NCBI RefSeq assembly: GCF_900109735.1
Contig: NZ_FOAS01000011.1
Coordinates: 62,001 to 126,000 of the forward strand
DNA: 64,000 bases
Direction: 5' to 3'
Source: Atopomonas hussainii
GTDB taxonomy: Bacteria > Pseudomonadota > Gammaproteobacteria > Pseudomonadales > Pseudomonadaceae
Position 1 is the first letter of the stretch; every line of letters begins with the position of its first letter. Under the pieces are notes generated by a model. It was not told where the DNA came from and searched no databases. It saw nothing but the letters and a program-made list of their open reading frames with translations. Made by a program: the position numbers and the translations under genes. Of the stretch, positions 1-9,569 are shown one piece after another.

Positions 1-594
1 AAGGCGGCGCGCATTGCCGAGCTGCTGTTGCTGGCCGAAGAGCGCTTGCAACAAGGCCAGCTGCGCAGCCCGGCTGAAGATAACGCCGAATACTATTTCG
101 AGCAGGTGCTCTTGCTGCAACCTGAGCAAGCCGAGGCAAGTCAGGGTTTAGTGCGTGTGCAGCAGGCGCATTGGGCGTGGCTGGTTGCGCAAGGCCATGC
201 ACGCTTACAGTCCGGCCAGTTGCTCGAGCCTGAGCAAGACAGTGCTGTGTACTACTTTAATCAGGTGTTGGCGCAAGACCCGGATAACGGCCCAGCGCGC
301 ACGGGGCTTGAGCAAGTGGGTAAACGCTTTGCGCAACTGGCGCGCGCGGCTTACCGTCAGCCGAATTTCCCGCAGGCGCTGGCGTATATCCAGCAGGGCC
401 TCAGCGTAGCGCCGCAAGATGCCGAGCTGCTGCGTTTAAAGCGCGAGCACGAGTCGCTGTTAAGCTCGGCACGGGCGGCGCGCCAACAGCGGCAGGCTGA
501 GCCCGCTAGGCCCAGCGCCGGCAGCGCAGCAGAGCAGCCCAGCCAGCCAGAAGCTAATCCGTTAAAACGCCTGTGGAATCGGGTGTTTAACTGA
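1..594 (+). CDS. TPR-like repeat protein, C-terminal part (5' end outside window)
   Basis: The reading frame is already open at base 1, so this is the 3' end of a larger gene. The visible part carries two clear tandem repeats of about 50 residues, each with a [AS]P-x-D-[NS]-A-x-YYF-x-QVL core (EDNAEYYFEQVL and QDSAVYYFNQVL), then a third degenerate helical repeat. A Gln/Ala/Pro-rich linker leads to a short basic end, KRLWNRVFN. Repeats of this type occur in the C-terminal part of some proteobacterial Ser/Thr kinases and other TPR proteins. With an FHA protein next door, a phospho-signalling role is an inference; the domain that would decide it is missing. Confidence 0.6.
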   Translation, partial: KAARIAELLLLAEERLQQGQLRSPAEDNAEYYFEQVLLLQPEQAEASQGLVRVQQAHWAWLVAQGHARLQSGQLLEPEQDSAVYYFNQVLAQDPDNGPARTGLEQVGKRFAQLARAAYRQPNFPQALAYIQQGLSVAPQDAELLRLKREHESLLSSARAARQQRQAEPARPSAGSAAEQPSQPEANPLKRLWNRVFN

Positions 595-655
595 CGTTGT
601 GCTGCCAACGTAAGCGCAGCGTTTTTGTGTTTTGCACCCAGAGGTGATGCACACC

Positions 656-1483
656 ATGTTGAAACTGCATTTTCGTGATCAATCGCAAGCCGACCGTTGG
701 CTCACCGAAGACAGCTTGCTGCTCGGTAGTGGCGCTACGGCCACTTTGCAGCTGCAAGGTCAGGGCATTAGCGCTGAGCATGCACGCCTTGAGCACGAAG
801 GAGGCCACTACTACTTAAGCGATTGCGGCAGCGAAAAAGGCACTTACGTTAACGGTGAGCGTATCGGCAGTCGTTACCAGTTGCGTGCTGGTGATGTGCT
901 GCGCTTGGGGCTGACAGAGCTGGAGCTGAGCGACCCCAATCAGCGCCCGGCGCGTAGCCATCAGCCGGCTTTGTGGAGCCTGCAAGTGATGCAAGGCGAG
1001 GGGCAGGGCAAGAAGTTCCCGCTCAAGGGCTCGTTGACCTTGGGCCGCTCGGTGAAGTGCGATGCCTGCTTCGAAGACCCGCAGCTGTCGCGCCGGCATG
1101 CCGAATTTTTCTTCCGCGATGGCGTGCTGGAGGTGAAAGACTTAGGTTCTGCCAATGGCATTTTGGTTAACCAGAAGAAAGTCGCTGCTGCCAGCCTGCA
1201 ACCCGGTGATTTGGTGCAGATGGGCGGTGTCTTGCTGCTGGTGATTGGCCCCAAAGTCAGCGGCGTGCAAGCGCACGAGGAAGAAGACGCTACCTTGTTC
1301 ATGAAGGCGTTGGACTTGCCCAAGCCGGTACCTCAGTCGGTGCAGTCGGGGCGTATCGAAGTGCCACAAACGGCGCCGAAAGCGGCATTGGCTGCCGCGC
1401 CGGCTAGCTCGAAGGCACCGCTGTTACTGGGCCTGTCGGTGTTGGTGTTGGCTGTCGCCGCTGGGGTTGTGCTGCTGGCATAA
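656..1483 (+). CDS. Double FHA-domain protein with C-terminal membrane anchor
   Basis: Two FHA phosphothreonine-binding domains are visible. The first (residues about 20-85) has the GS, SAEH and N-G (YVNG) positions; the second (about 125-198) has GRS, SRRH and SANG-x-x-VN. An Ala-rich linker is followed by a hydrophobic segment at the last 22 residues, so the protein is probably a tail-anchored membrane protein with cytoplasmic FHA domains. ATG 656 is preferred because GAGGTG at 641-646 lies 9 bases upstream; a TTG at 632 and an ATG at 647 are in frame but badly spaced. The gene follows the TPR-like gene by 61 bases and ends at a strong terminator. Its partner kinase, if any, is outside the window. 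Confidence 0.8.
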   Translation: MLKLHFRDQSQADRWLTEDSLLLGSGATATLQLQGQGISAEHARLEHEGGHYYLSDCGSEKGTYVNGERIGSRYQLRAGDVLRLGLTELELSDPNQRPARSHQPALWSLQVMQGEGQGKKFPLKGSLTLGRSVKCDACFEDPQLSRRHAEFFFRDGVLEVKDLGSANGILVNQKKVAAASLQPGDLVQMGGVLLLVIGPKVSGVQAHEEEDATLFMKALDLPKPVPQSVQSGRIEVPQTAPKAALAAAPASSKAPLLLGLSVLVLAVAAGVVLLA

Positions 1484-1507
1484 CGCTGCCCGCTGGTCTG
1501 TTCTATA

Positions 1508-1538
1508 CAACAAGGCCCGCATGATGCGGGCCTTGTTG
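1508..1538. terminator. Bidirectional intrinsic terminator
   Basis: A perfect 13-bp stem (CAACAAGGCCCGC and its complement) with the 5-base loop ATGAT lies between the converging FHA gene and aminopeptidase gene. Short T/A-rich flanks on each side fit termination in both directions. Confidence 0.75.
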
Positions 1539-1546
1539 TTAACGGC

Positions 1547-3160
1547 TTATTTAATCCAGTGTTTGCCCCAATGGGTGATGTCATACGCAGCGGAGCGCGC
1601 TTTCATCAGCGGAGCTGGGGTTGGTGGAGTGGCTTTCTCGTCGTCGATCAGCTTGGTCGATAAGGCAAACCAGCTGGTGACAAACGCGATAGCGTCGCCG
1701 TTGACCTCCAAAGCGCGTCTATCCAAGTTATTGATGTTGTCGCAGGCTTGGTGATAGCAAGGGTCGAAGGCTTCGCCGGCCGTGCCGCCGTAACGGCTGG
1801 CTTGTTCTTCACTCTTGATGTCTTCGGCGCCGGTAAACAGGCCGCCAAAGGCAATGCCGTCCAAGAAGAACTGCGCATAGTCGGAGCGGAAGCTGATTTC
1901 ATCACCCTGCGATGGCAGGCCGCGCAGGCGATAGTACTTCTCGAACAAGGCTTCGACCGCTTTTGAGCCGGGCGGGCCTTCAAGGCCGAACTCCGAGCCA
2001 TCGCCGTCATAGATGAAGTAGGCAAAGTTCGGTGAGGCGATCATGTCAAAGTTCAGATAGACCTTGATCTTCGCCTTCTCTTCGGCAGGCAAGTTGGTGA
2101 CGTAGTGGGTGGAACCCACCAAGCCCGACTCCTCCGCGCCCCACCAAGCAAAGCGCAGCTTGTTCACTGGCCGCGCTTTGCGCATCTGCAAGGCTAGCTC
2201 CAATAAGGCGGCGCTACCGCTGCCGTTGTCATTAACCCCGGCGCCTTCAAACACTGAATCCAAGTGCGCCCCGAGCATCACCACATTCTCGGGGTTGCCG
2301 CGCTTGCTTTCGGCAATCAGGTTGAAGGTTTCGGTTTGCTCGCGCACCACATCCACCGCTAGGGCGACTTGCGTGCCGGCGGCCTGATTCAGCTCTTCGC
2401 CCACCGCATAGGTGGCAAAAACTGCTGGAATACCGCCGGCGTAGGCGTCACCTAGCGTGGCGTTGAGCAGGCCTTTACGGTCTTCGCTGTTGCCTTGGTT
2501 GAAGATGATGACCGCGCTGGCACCAGCGGCGGCCGCGTTTTCGACTTTTTGCGCAAAGGTACAGGCGCCACGTTGCACTAACGCCACGGCACCGGCTGGG
2601 AAGCCGGTAAAGTCCTCGGTTTCGCAACCGCTGGTGGAGCTGTTGCCGTCACCCAATTGCAGGTCAACCGCGTGAATGCTCGCGGTCAGGTTGCCCGGCT
2701 CGGTTTGCGACAGGTAGGTGAAGTCGGTTTCCCAGGCATAGCTTTTCGGGCTGGGCAGGGTGATGGCCAATGCCCCGGGGCCTTGCGGGTAGAAGGCCGT
2801 GAAGGGGAAAGCCTGCAGCTGGGTACGGTAGCCAGCATTTTCTAAGGTGTTCTGGATGTAATCCAGTGATGCCTGATAGCCCGGTAAGCCGGCTGCGCGA
2901 GTGCCATTATTGGCTTGGGCAATGCTGTCGAGCATTTGTAGGTGATGCAGGGTGTTACTGGCCTGCATGCAGCGCGGCAGGGTGAGCGGGCTGTTGCTGA
3001 ATAAGCCGCTACGGCATTCATGCGGATGCAGCCGTTCTGGGCTCCAGAAGTGGTCAAACAGCGAGCTGCTACTGGCGGGTGCGGCCAGCAGAGGGGCGCT
3101 CAGGCCAAAAAGACAGACAGCACCGAGTGTTGCGGTGGGTCGTAGGGTTTTTCTTAGCAT
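1547..3160 (-). CDS. Secreted M28 family aminopeptidase with PA domain (PaAP-like)
   Basis: A zinc aminopeptidase of 537 residues, matching in length and overall layout the secreted P. aeruginosa leucine aminopeptidase PaAP (536 residues). An N-terminal signal peptide ends near residue 27 (LLAAPA). A protease-associated domain covers about 150-270, and the M28 catalytic domain follows. Metal and catalytic residues are visible: H299 and D301 in AHLDS, D311 in VNDNGSGS, the E343-E344 pair in WWGAEESG, a D in NFDMI, and a late H in CYHQ. The C-terminal WGKHWIK tail resembles the processed C-terminal propeptide of PaAP. It is single-gene, facing away from usp. Likely role: extracellular peptide degradation for nutrition. 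Confidence 0.9.
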   Translation of the reverse strand: MLRKTLRPTATLGAVCLFGLSAPLLAAPASSSSLFDHFWSPERLHPHECRSGLFSNSPLTLPRCMQASNTLHHLQMLDSIAQANNGTRAAGLPGYQASLDYIQNTLENAGYRTQLQAFPFTAFYPQGPGALAITLPSPKSYAWETDFTYLSQTEPGNLTASIHAVDLQLGDGNSSTSGCETEDFTGFPAGAVALVQRGACTFAQKVENAAAAGASAVIIFNQGNSEDRKGLLNATLGDAYAGGIPAVFATYAVGEELNQAAGTQVALAVDVVREQTETFNLIAESKRGNPENVVMLGAHLDSVFEGAGVNDNGSGSAALLELALQMRKARPVNKLRFAWWGAEESGLVGSTHYVTNLPAEEKAKIKVYLNFDMIASPNFAYFIYDGDGSEFGLEGPPGSKAVEALFEKYYRLRGLPSQGDEISFRSDYAQFFLDGIAFGGLFTGAEDIKSEEQASRYGGTAGEAFDPCYHQACDNINNLDRRALEVNGDAIAFVTSWFALSTKLIDDEKATPPTPAPLMKARSAAYDITHWGKHWIK

Positions 3161-3334
3161 GGCTCCAATCCTTATTTGGAGTGAGTTGGGTGCGGCCTAG
3201 GCTTGTGGCTGCAGCCGCGTGCGTCCTTTACTGCGTCGATCAGACCTGTTGCAGCGTAGATGCTTTATGGGCTCATGCTGAGAAATCGTCAGTTTTGTGC
3301 GCCTGCTGGCGAAAATGCTGTGAACAGGCACAAA

Positions 3335-3357
3335 AAAGCCCTGCAGAGCAGGGCTTT
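3335..3357 (-). terminator. Intrinsic terminator of the universal stress gene
   Basis: A 10-bp stem AAAGCCCTGC / GCAGGGCTTT with loop AGA; read on the minus strand it runs into a T tract immediately after the usp gene. Confidence 0.75.
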
Positions 3358-3383
3358 GGCTGGCAAGTGGCTATTAACTGGCG

Positions 3384-4247
3384 CTAGCTATTGCTGGCCA
3401 GCAGGGTTTCCAGATGCTCCATCACGTCTTCCGGCTTGAGCACCAGAATGTCGGTTTCCAGCGCATCCAGCACCACTTCGGCGGTGTTGCCGATCAGCGC
3501 GCCGGCAATGCCGGAGCGGGCCACAGTGCCCATCACAGTGACTACGGCGCCAATCTCATGCGCGGTTTGCGGAATCAGCACGTCGGCTGGGCCTTCGGCT
3601 AAGTGCAGTTGCGCTTCGCTCAAGCCGTGCTCTTGCATAAAGCCAGCACAAGCACTGCGGTAGCGCGCTTCGATGGTTTCTTTCAGTTGGAAGGTAGGGT
3701 CCGCCGCAGACAGCATAGGCGCTGGGTAAGCACTGACGATGTGCGCTTCGGTTTTCGCTAAGTTGGCGATATCCACAGCGTGGCTAACTAAGCTGGCATG
3801 CAGCATTTTGTGCTCGCCATCGTTGTTGCCGACATCCACGGCGGCCAACACTTTGCCATCGGCCCACGGACGGTCGTGCTTAACCATCAGCACCGGAGCG
3901 GGGCAGTGGCGCAGCAGCTTCCAGTCATCGGGGGTGAGCAGGGCTTTTTTCAGCGGGTTATCTGGCAGGTGCTGTTTAACCACTAAGCCGCAGCCTTCGG
4001 TTTGCTGCACCATGATGATGGTTTCGTGCAGGCTCTTGTGCCATGCAGTCTGCGCGCTGGCGCTAAAACCGTCGGCTTGGAGCTTGTCGGTTAGGTCAGT
4101 TAAGAAGTCGGTTTGCTCATCTTTACTGCAAGCCAGCAGATGCAGGTGCGATTGCGTCACGCCGGCAATCAGCTTGGCGCGTTTAAGAGCAAGGGTCTCG
4201 GGTAGGCTGGGATGAACCACAACCAAAATACTTCGAATGGCTTGCAT
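3384..4247 (-). CDS. Tandem-domain universal stress protein (UspA superfamily)
   Basis: The 287 residues hold two Usp domains, as in UspE-type proteins. The first starts with ILVVVHPS. The second ends with the ATP-binding signature G-x2-G-x9-GN, seen as MGTVARSGIAGALIGNTAE and followed by ILVLKPE. Cytoplasmic stress protein; in Pseudomonas several Usp genes are induced by oxygen or energy limitation through ANR. An ANR/FNR-type box sits at the right position upstream, supporting such control here. It is divergent from miaE and has its own terminator. Confidence 0.88.
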   Translation of the reverse strand: MQAIRSILVVVHPSLPETLALKRAKLIAGVTQSHLHLLACSKDEQTDFLTDLTDKLQADGFSASAQTAWHKSLHETIIMVQQTEGCGLVVKQHLPDNPLKKALLTPDDWKLLRHCPAPVLMVKHDRPWADGKVLAAVDVGNNDGEHKMLHASLVSHAVDIANLAKTEAHIVSAYPAPMLSAADPTFQLKETIEARYRSACAGFMQEHGLSEAQLHLAEGPADVLIPQTAHEIGAVVTVMGTVARSGIAGALIGNTAEVVLDALETDILVLKPEDVMEHLETLLASNS

Positions 4248-4285
4248 ACGTGTCTCCCTGAATGGTTCTAGTTATTTCTGCAAGT

Positions 4286-4326
4286 ACTCTAGCCCGACAG
4301 CTGGCTGGGCGTTTGACGTATATCAA
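4286..4326 (-). promoter_or_regulatory. ANR/FNR-type promoter of usp
   Basis: TTGACGTATATCAA at 4313-4326 matches the FNR/ANR consensus TTGAT-N4-ATCAA with one mismatch. On the minus strand a -10 like element TAGAGT lies at 4286-4291, placing the start near 4279 and the box centre near -40.5 to -41.5. That is the class II activator position. No good -35 is present, as expected for an activator-dependent promoter. Confidence 0.6.
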
Positions 4327-4360
4327 TACGAGCTCAAACAGGCGTTTGATTTTTTATCGT

Positions 4361-4366
4361 TATAAT
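4361..4366 (+). promoter_or_regulatory. Probable -10 element for miaE
   Basis: A perfect TATAAT lies 85 bases upstream of the miaE start in an AT-rich stretch. No convincing -35 is present at 16-18 bp spacing, so only the -10 is claimed. Confidence 0.4.
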
Positions 4367-4451
4367 CCGCCACCACGTTCAGCCTGCCACAGCTTATGGT
4401 GCGGGTGAATGGTTATTCCTGCATTGGTTGATTGATTGAAGGTTATTGGTG

Positions 4452-5069
4452 ATGACTGCACCGGCGATTCTGGAGCCGATTATTGAGTTTTTAGGCCATG
4501 TGACCACGCCGCAAGCCTGGATAGAGCGTGCTTTGCGCGAGCAAGAGATACTGCTGCTCGATCACCGCGTGCTGGAATATAAAGCTGCGCAAAGTGCCTT
4601 GAGCTTGCTCGGCCGGCACATCAACCGCCCCGAGCTGACGGCCAAGATGTCGCGCTTAGTGCGCGAAGAGCTGGTGCATTTCGAGCAAGTGACGCGGCTG
4701 ATTAAAAAACGCGGCATTGCCCTCAAAGGCTTAAGCGCCTCGCGCTATGCAGCCGGTTTACGCACACTGGTGCGCCCTCAGGAGCCGCACAAGCTGATCG
4801 ATATCTTGATTGTCGGCGCGTTTATTGAGGCGCGTTCGTGCGAGCGCTTTGCCGCATTGGTGCCGCACTTAGATGCAGAACTGGCGAAGTTCTACGCAGG
4901 GCTACTGGAAAGCGAAGGGCGCCACTACCAGGGCTATATCGAGTTAGCGCGCCTGTATGCCGAGGGCGAGGATGTTGAAGCGCGGATTGCCGAGATTCGT
5001 GCCGAAGAAAACCGCCTGATTAGCACGCCGGATGAGCAGTTTCGCTTTCACTCCGGCGTGCCGGTCTGA
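4452..5069 (+). CDS. miaE: tRNA 2-methylthio-N6-isopentenyl-adenosine-37 hydroxylase MiaE
   Basis: MiaE is an O2-dependent non-haem di-iron monooxygenase that hydroxylates ms2i6A37 of tRNAs reading UNN codons. The 205-residue protein is a ferritin-like helical bundle with the expected carboxylate/His ligand pattern: E in REQEILLLDH, E-x2-H in EELVHFEQ, E in FIEARSCER, and E-x2-H in ESEGRHYQ. ATG 4452 is favoured by GAAGG 9 bases upstream; GTG 4449 and TTG 4446 are in-frame alternatives. It is divergent from usp. Its stop codon abuts the stop codon of lpxH on the other strand with no gap. Confidence 0.9.
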   Translation: MTAPAILEPIIEFLGHVTTPQAWIERALREQEILLLDHRVLEYKAAQSALSLLGRHINRPELTAKMSRLVREELVHFEQVTRLIKKRGIALKGLSASRYAAGLRTLVRPQEPHKLIDILIVGAFIEARSCERFAALVPHLDAELAKFYAGLLESEGRHYQGYIELARLYAEGEDVEARIAEIRAEENRLISTPDEQFRFHSGVPV

Positions 5070-5792
5070 TTACAGGGGTTGTTGTTGCAGGGTTAAGCCT
5101 TGCTCATTGGCTTCAATAAACCACAGGGCTTTATCCCAGTCGCCCAATACCCAGCGCTCAGCGGTGTGGCCGTCGACGTTGTGCTGATGCTGCGCGGGGC
5201 GGTGGGTATGACCGTGGATCAGCGTGTTGCAGGCATAGCGCTCTAGATACTCGCTGACCGTGCGGTTGTTCACGTCCATGATCTCGGCGGCCTTCATCTG
5301 CGTGCTGTTTTTGCTCTGGTTGCGCAGCTTGCGCGCCAGTTGCTGGCGCTTGGCCAGTGGCAGGTGGCGCAAAATCCACAAGGTGATGGGGTTGCGCAGA
5401 ATACGTCGCAGCTTTTGATAGCCCACGTCGTCGCTGCACAGCAAATCGCCGTGGGTGAGCAGCACGGGCTGGCCGTTGAGCGGGATGACGGTCGGGTCTT
5501 TCAGTAAGGTGGCGCCGGCCTGCTGGCAAAAGCGCTTGCCGAGCATAAAGTCGCGGTTGCCGTGCATCAGGTACAGCTTGCAGCCGCTGGCGCTTAAGGC
5601 CTTGAGCTTAGCGGCGATGTCGCGCTGAAACGGCGCTTGCGCATCGTCGCCAATCCACACTTCAAAGAAGTCGCCCAAGATATACAGCGCATCACAGCCG
5701 GTGGCCTGCTGATCAAGAAAACGTAGGAGCGCCCGGGTAATGTCCGGGCGCTCCTCTTCTAAGTGCAGGTCTGAAATGAACAGAACGCGCAC
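5070..5792 (-). CDS. lpxH: UDP-2,3-diacylglucosamine diphosphatase LpxH
   Basis: LpxH hydrolyses UDP-2,3-diacylglucosamine to lipid X and UMP in lipid A synthesis, at the cytoplasmic membrane face. The calcineurin-like metallophosphatase ligands fall at the family positions: D8 and H10 (SDLH), D41 (LGDFFE), N79 (HGNRD), H114 (THGD), and the late HGHTHR pair. The 240-residue length is normal. It is the second gene of a ppiB-lpxH operon with a 3-base gap, an arrangement common in Pseudomonas. Confidence 0.95.
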   Translation of the reverse strand: MRVLFISDLHLEEERPDITRALLRFLDQQATGCDALYILGDFFEVWIGDDAQAPFQRDIAAKLKALSASGCKLYLMHGNRDFMLGKRFCQQAGATLLKDPTVIPLNGQPVLLTHGDLLCSDDVGYQKLRRILRNPITLWILRHLPLAKRQQLARKLRNQSKNSTQMKAAEIMDVNNRTVSEYLERYACNTLIHGHTHRPAQHQHNVDGHTAERWVLGDWDKALWFIEANEQGLTLQQQPL

Positions 5793-5795
5793 GCG

Positions 5796-6290
5796 TTACT
5801 CGACGATCTCAGCACGCTCGATCACCACATCTTCCGCTGGCACATCTTGATGGCCCATGCGGCTGGTGGTGGCCACTTGCTTGATGCTGTTAACCACGTC
5901 CATGCCCTCGGTGACTTCACCGAATACCGCATAGCCCCAGCCCTGAATCGACTTGCTGGAGTGGTTCAAGAAGTCGTTATCCGCCACGTTGATAAAGAAC
6001 TGTGCGCTGGCAGAGTGCGGGTCTTGGGTGCGTGCCATGGCGATGGTGCCGACTTTGTTGGCCACGCCGTTGTCGGCTTCGTTTTCGATCGGTGCGCGGG
6101 TGGATTTTTGCTCCATGCCCTGAGCAAAGCCGCCGCCTTGAATCATGAAGTTGTTAATCACGCGGTGAAACACGGTGCCGTCGTAATGGCCGCTTTTTAC
6201 GTATTCCTTGAAGTTGGCGCAGGTCTTGGGCGCCTTGTCTTCAAACAGGTTCAAGGTAATCACGCCAAAGTTGGTATGCAGTTTGATCAT
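5796..6290 (-). CDS. ppiB: Cyclophilin-type peptidyl-prolyl cis-trans isomerase
   Basis: A single-domain cyclophilin of 164 residues without a signal peptide, so a cytoplasmic PpiB that catalyses proline isomerisation. Typical cyclophilin motifs are present: [15 protein letters not shown] (active-site R and F) and [20 protein letters not shown], then GYAVFGEV. It is the first gene of the ppiB-lpxH operon and is divergent from glnS. Confidence 0.95.
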   Translation of the reverse strand: MIKLHTNFGVITLNLFEDKAPKTCANFKEYVKSGHYDGTVFHRVINNFMIQGGGFAQGMEQKSTRAPIENEADNGVANKVGTIAMARTQDPHSASAQFFINVADNDFLNHSSKSIQGWGYAVFGEVTEGMDVVNSIKQVATTSRMGHQDVPAEDVVIERAEIVE

Positions 6291-6372
6291 GCCTGAGTGC
6301 TCATGCCGATAAAGAAAGAGGAGGGCCGACAGTTTTCGCCTGCTTGCCTGTCAGGGGCTTGGCCGCTTCGGG

Positions 6373-6378
6373 TATGAT
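6373..6378 (+). promoter_or_regulatory. Possible -10 element for glnS
   Basis: TATGAT lies 55 bases upstream of the glnS start, followed by a GC-containing discriminator. No -35 of good quality is visible at normal spacing, so this is tentative. Confidence 0.35.
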
Positions 6379-6433
6379 ACGGCCTTTGATTTTTCTGGCC
6401 TACCCCGGCCGCTAAGCACAGCGAAAAGGACTC

Positions 6434-8101
6434 ATGAGTAAACCCACCGTCGAAAAAGCTGCCAATTTCCTGCGCGCGGTCGTGCAGGGCGACTTAGAGA
6501 GCGGCAAGCACGCTGCCATCGTGACCCGTTTTCCGCCGGAGCCCAATGGCTACCTGCATATCGGGCATGCCAAGAGCATTTGTTTGAACTTCGGCTTGGC
6601 AGAAGAGTTTGGCGGGCAGTGCAACTTACGTTTCGACGACACTAATCCGGCCAAAGAAGACCAAGAGTACATCGACGCGATCAAGAGCGATGTGCAGTGG
6701 CTGGGTTTCCAGTGGGCGGGTGAAGAGCGCTATGCCTCGAACTACTTCGAGCAGCTGCATGATTGGGCGGTGCACCTGATCAACGCTGGCAAAGCTTATG
6801 TGTGTGACCTGTCGCCGGAAGAAGCCCGCGAATACCGCGGCAGCCTCACCGAGCCGGGCAAGAACAGCCCGTTCCGCGAGCGCAGTGTGGCGGAAAACCT
6901 CGACCTGTTTGCGCGCATGAAAGCCGGTGAGTTCCCCGATGGCGCCCGTGCGCTGCGTGCCAAGATTGACATGGCGTCGCCGAACATGAACCTGCGCGAC
7001 CCGATTCTTTACCGCATTCGTCACGCCCATCACCATCAGACAGGCGACAAGTGGTGCATCTACCCCAGCTACGATTTCACCCATGGTCAGTCGGATGCAC
7101 TGGAAGGCATCACTCACTCCATCTGCACGCTGGAATTTGAAGACCACCGCCCGCTGTACGAGTGGTTCTTGGAAAACCTGCCGGTGCCGGCGCAGCCGCG
7201 TCAGTACGAATTTGCCCGCCTAAACCTCAACTACACCATCACCAGCAAGCGCAAACTCAAACAGCTGGTGGATGAAAACCATGTGGCCGGTTGGGATGAC
7301 CCGCGCATGAGCACGCTATCGGGCTATCGCCGCCGTGGTTATACCCCTGCGTCGATTCGCACCTTCTGCGACATGATCGGCGTTAACCGCGCCGGTGGTG
7401 TGGTGGATGTTGGCATGCTCGAGTTCGCCATTCGCGATGACTTGGATGCCAACGCGCCGCGCGCCATGTGCGTGCTCAAGCCGCTCAAGGTAGTGATTAC
7501 CAACTACCCAGAAGGCCAAGTCGAAAACCTCGAACTGCCCTGCCACCCCAAGCAAGACATGGGCGTGCGCGTGCTGCCGTTTAGCCGTGAGATCTACATC
7601 GACGCCAGCGACTTCGAAGAAGTGCCTCCAGCAGGCTTTAAGCGTTTGATTCCCGGCGGCGAAGTGCGCCTGCGCGGCAGCTATGTGATCCGCGCCGATG
7701 AGGCGATCAAAGACGCCGCCGGCAACATCGTTGAGCTGCGCTGCAGCTACGACGAGAACACCCTGGGTAAGAACCCCGAGGGCCGCAAGGTCAAGGGCGT
7801 GATCCACTGGGTGCCGGCTGCCGAGAGCGTCGAGTGCGAAGTGCGTTTGTACGACCGCCTGTTCAAATCCGCTAACCCGGAGAAGAGCGAAGACGGCGGC
7901 AGCTTCCTCGACAACATCAACCCCGAGTCGCTGCAAGTGCTCACCGGTTGCCGTGCCGAGCCGTCGCTGGGCAATGCCGCAGCGGAAGACCGCTTCCAGT
8001 TCGAGCGCGAAGGCTACTTTGTCGCCGACTTAAAAGACTCCAAGCCAGGCCTGCCGGTGTTTAACCGCACCGTAACCCTGCGCGATAGCTGGGGAGGCTA
8101 A
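6434..8101 (+). CDS. glnS: Glutaminyl-tRNA synthetase
   Basis: A class I aminoacyl-tRNA synthetase charging tRNA-Gln. The HIGH signature is [14 protein letters not shown] near residue 34, and the KMSKS-type loop is ITSKRKL near 270. The C-terminal anticodon-binding beta barrels follow. The 555 residues equal the usual Pseudomonas length. AAAGGA precedes the ATG. It forms an operon with cysS, whose GTG start is 2 bases after the glnS stop. Confidence 0.97.
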   Translation: MSKPTVEKAANFLRAVVQGDLESGKHAAIVTRFPPEPNGYLHIGHAKSICLNFGLAEEFGGQCNLRFDDTNPAKEDQEYIDAIKSDVQWLGFQWAGEERYASNYFEQLHDWAVHLINAGKAYVCDLSPEEAREYRGSLTEPGKNSPFRERSVAENLDLFARMKAGEFPDGARALRAKIDMASPNMNLRDPILYRIRHAHHHQTGDKWCIYPSYDFTHGQSDALEGITHSICTLEFEDHRPLYEWFLENLPVPAQPRQYEFARLNLNYTITSKRKLKQLVDENHVAGWDDPRMSTLSGYRRRGYTPASIRTFCDMIGVNRAGGVVDVGMLEFAIRDDLDANAPRAMCVLKPLKVVITNYPEGQVENLELPCHPKQDMGVRVLPFSREIYIDASDFEEVPPAGFKRLIPGGEVRLRGSYVIRADEAIKDAAGNIVELRCSYDENTLGKNPEGRKVKGVIHWVPAAESVECEVRLYDRLFKSANPEKSEDGGSFLDNINPESLQVLTGCRAEPSLGNAAAEDRFQFEREGYFVADLKDSKPGLPVFNRTVTLRDSWGG

Positions 8102-8103
8102 GC

Positions 8104-9489
8104 GTGGCGCTTTCCATTTACAGCACCCTGAGCAAAGAAAAAGCCGAATTCAAACCGCTGGTGGGCAACCAAGTGCGTTTGTACGTGTGTGGCATGACGG
8201 TCTATGACTTCTGCCACATCGGCCACGCCCGCGTGATGGTCGCTTTTGACGTGGTCACTCGCTGGCTGCGCGCGCGCGGTTACGACGTAACCTACGTGCG
8301 CAATATCACCGACATCGACGACAAGATCATCAAGCGCGCCAACGAAAACGGCGAGCCGTTTGAAGTGCTGGTCGAGCGCATGATCGCCGCTATGCATGAA
8401 GACGAAGCGCGCCTCAATGTGCTGCGCCCGGATATCGAGCCGCGCGCTACTGCGCATATCGACGGCATGCACAGCATGATCCAAACCCTGATCGACAAAG
8501 GCTTTGCCTACCCCGCCAGCAATGGTGATGTGTACTACCGCGTGGTCAAGTTTGTCGGCTACGGCAAGCTGTCGCGGCGCAAAATTGAAGACTTAAAAAT
8601 CGGTGCGCGCATCGAGGTTGATGAGTCCAAAGAAGATCCGCTGGATTTCGTGCTGTGGAAAGCCGCCAAGCCCGGCGAGCCGAGCTGGGATTCGCCGTGG
8701 GGCAAAGGCCGACCCGGTTGGCACATCGAGTGCTCGGTGATGTCCACCTGCTGCTTGGGCGACACCTTCGATATTCATGGCGGTGGCCCAGACTTAGTCT
8801 TCCCGCACCACGAAAACGAAATCGCCCAGAGCGAAGCGGCCACCGGCAAGCAGTACGCCAACGCGTGGATGCACGCCGGCGCTGTGCGCGTGGATGGCGA
8901 GAAGATGTCCAAGAGCTTGGGTAACTTCTTCACCATCCGCGAAGTGCTGGAAAAGTACCACCCCGAGGTAGTGCGCTACCTGCTGGTGTCCAGCCACTAC
9001 CGCAGCCCGATCAACTACGCCGAAGACAGCTTAAAAGAAGCCAAAGCGGCGCTGGAACGCTTCTACAACGCCTTAAAAGGCCTGCCAGAAGTGCCTGTTG
9101 CAGGCGGCGAGGCGTATGCCGAGCGTTTTGCGGCAGCGATGGACGACGATTTCAACAGCCCCGAAGCCTGCGCCGTGCTGTTTGAGCTGGCACGTGAAGT
9201 GAACCGCCTGCGCGACACCGACCTGCAAGCCGCCGCTGGCTTAGCGGCGCGCTTGAAAGCGTTGGCTGAGGTGCTGGGTGTGCTGCAACTGGCACCGGAA
9301 GAGTTCCTCCAAGCGGGTGCTGCCGGCAAAGTGGATGCCGCCGAAGTCGACGCCTTGATCGCCGCTCGCCTGCAAGCGCGTGCCGATAAGAACTGGGCGG
9401 AAAGCGACCGCATCCGCGACCAGCTCACCGCCATGGGCGTGGTGCTGGAAGACGGCAAAGGCGGCACAACCTGGCGCTTGGCGGACTAA
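8104..9489 (+). CDS. cysS: Cysteinyl-tRNA synthetase
   Basis: A zinc-dependent class I synthetase for tRNA-Cys, 461 residues. Visible are the Zn-Cys and HIGH region ([16 protein letters not shown]), the [20 protein letters not shown]-x3-PHHENE block, and the KMSKSLGN loop. The start is GTG, supported by GGGGAGG at 8091-8097 inside the end of glnS, 6 bases upstream, which implies translational coupling. Transcription ends at the terminator just downstream. Confidence 0.97.
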   Translation: MALSIYSTLSKEKAEFKPLVGNQVRLYVCGMTVYDFCHIGHARVMVAFDVVTRWLRARGYDVTYVRNITDIDDKIIKRANENGEPFEVLVERMIAAMHEDEARLNVLRPDIEPRATAHIDGMHSMIQTLIDKGFAYPASNGDVYYRVVKFVGYGKLSRRKIEDLKIGARIEVDESKEDPLDFVLWKAAKPGEPSWDSPWGKGRPGWHIECSVMSTCCLGDTFDIHGGGPDLVFPHHENEIAQSEAATGKQYANAWMHAGAVRVDGEKMSKSLGNFFTIREVLEKYHPEVVRYLLVSSHYRSPINYAEDSLKEAKAALERFYNALKGLPEVPVAGGEAYAERFAAAMDDDFNSPEACAVLFELAREVNRLRDTDLQAAAGLAARLKALAEVLGVLQLAPEEFLQAGAAGKVDAAEVDALIAARLQARADKNWAESDRIRDQLTAMGVVLEDGKGGTTWRLAD

Positions 9490-9512
9490 GCCAGCGTTAC
9501 TTAAGCGCCTTA

Positions 9513-9556
9513 CAACAAAAAGCCCGGCAGCGTTAAGCGAGCCGGGCTTTTTGTTG
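9513..9556. terminator. Intrinsic terminator after cysS
   Basis: A perfect 16-bp stem (CAACAAAAAGCCCGGC with its complement) and a 12-base loop, with A and T tracts on both sides. It can act in both directions, though the facing gene lies beyond the repeat element. Confidence 0.8.
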
Positions 9557-9569
9557 TGTGCTGATCCCT

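Noticed and set aside
7316-7936. 206-codon minus-strand frame inside glnS
   Set aside because: Shadow frame of a GC-rich synthetase gene; no domain.
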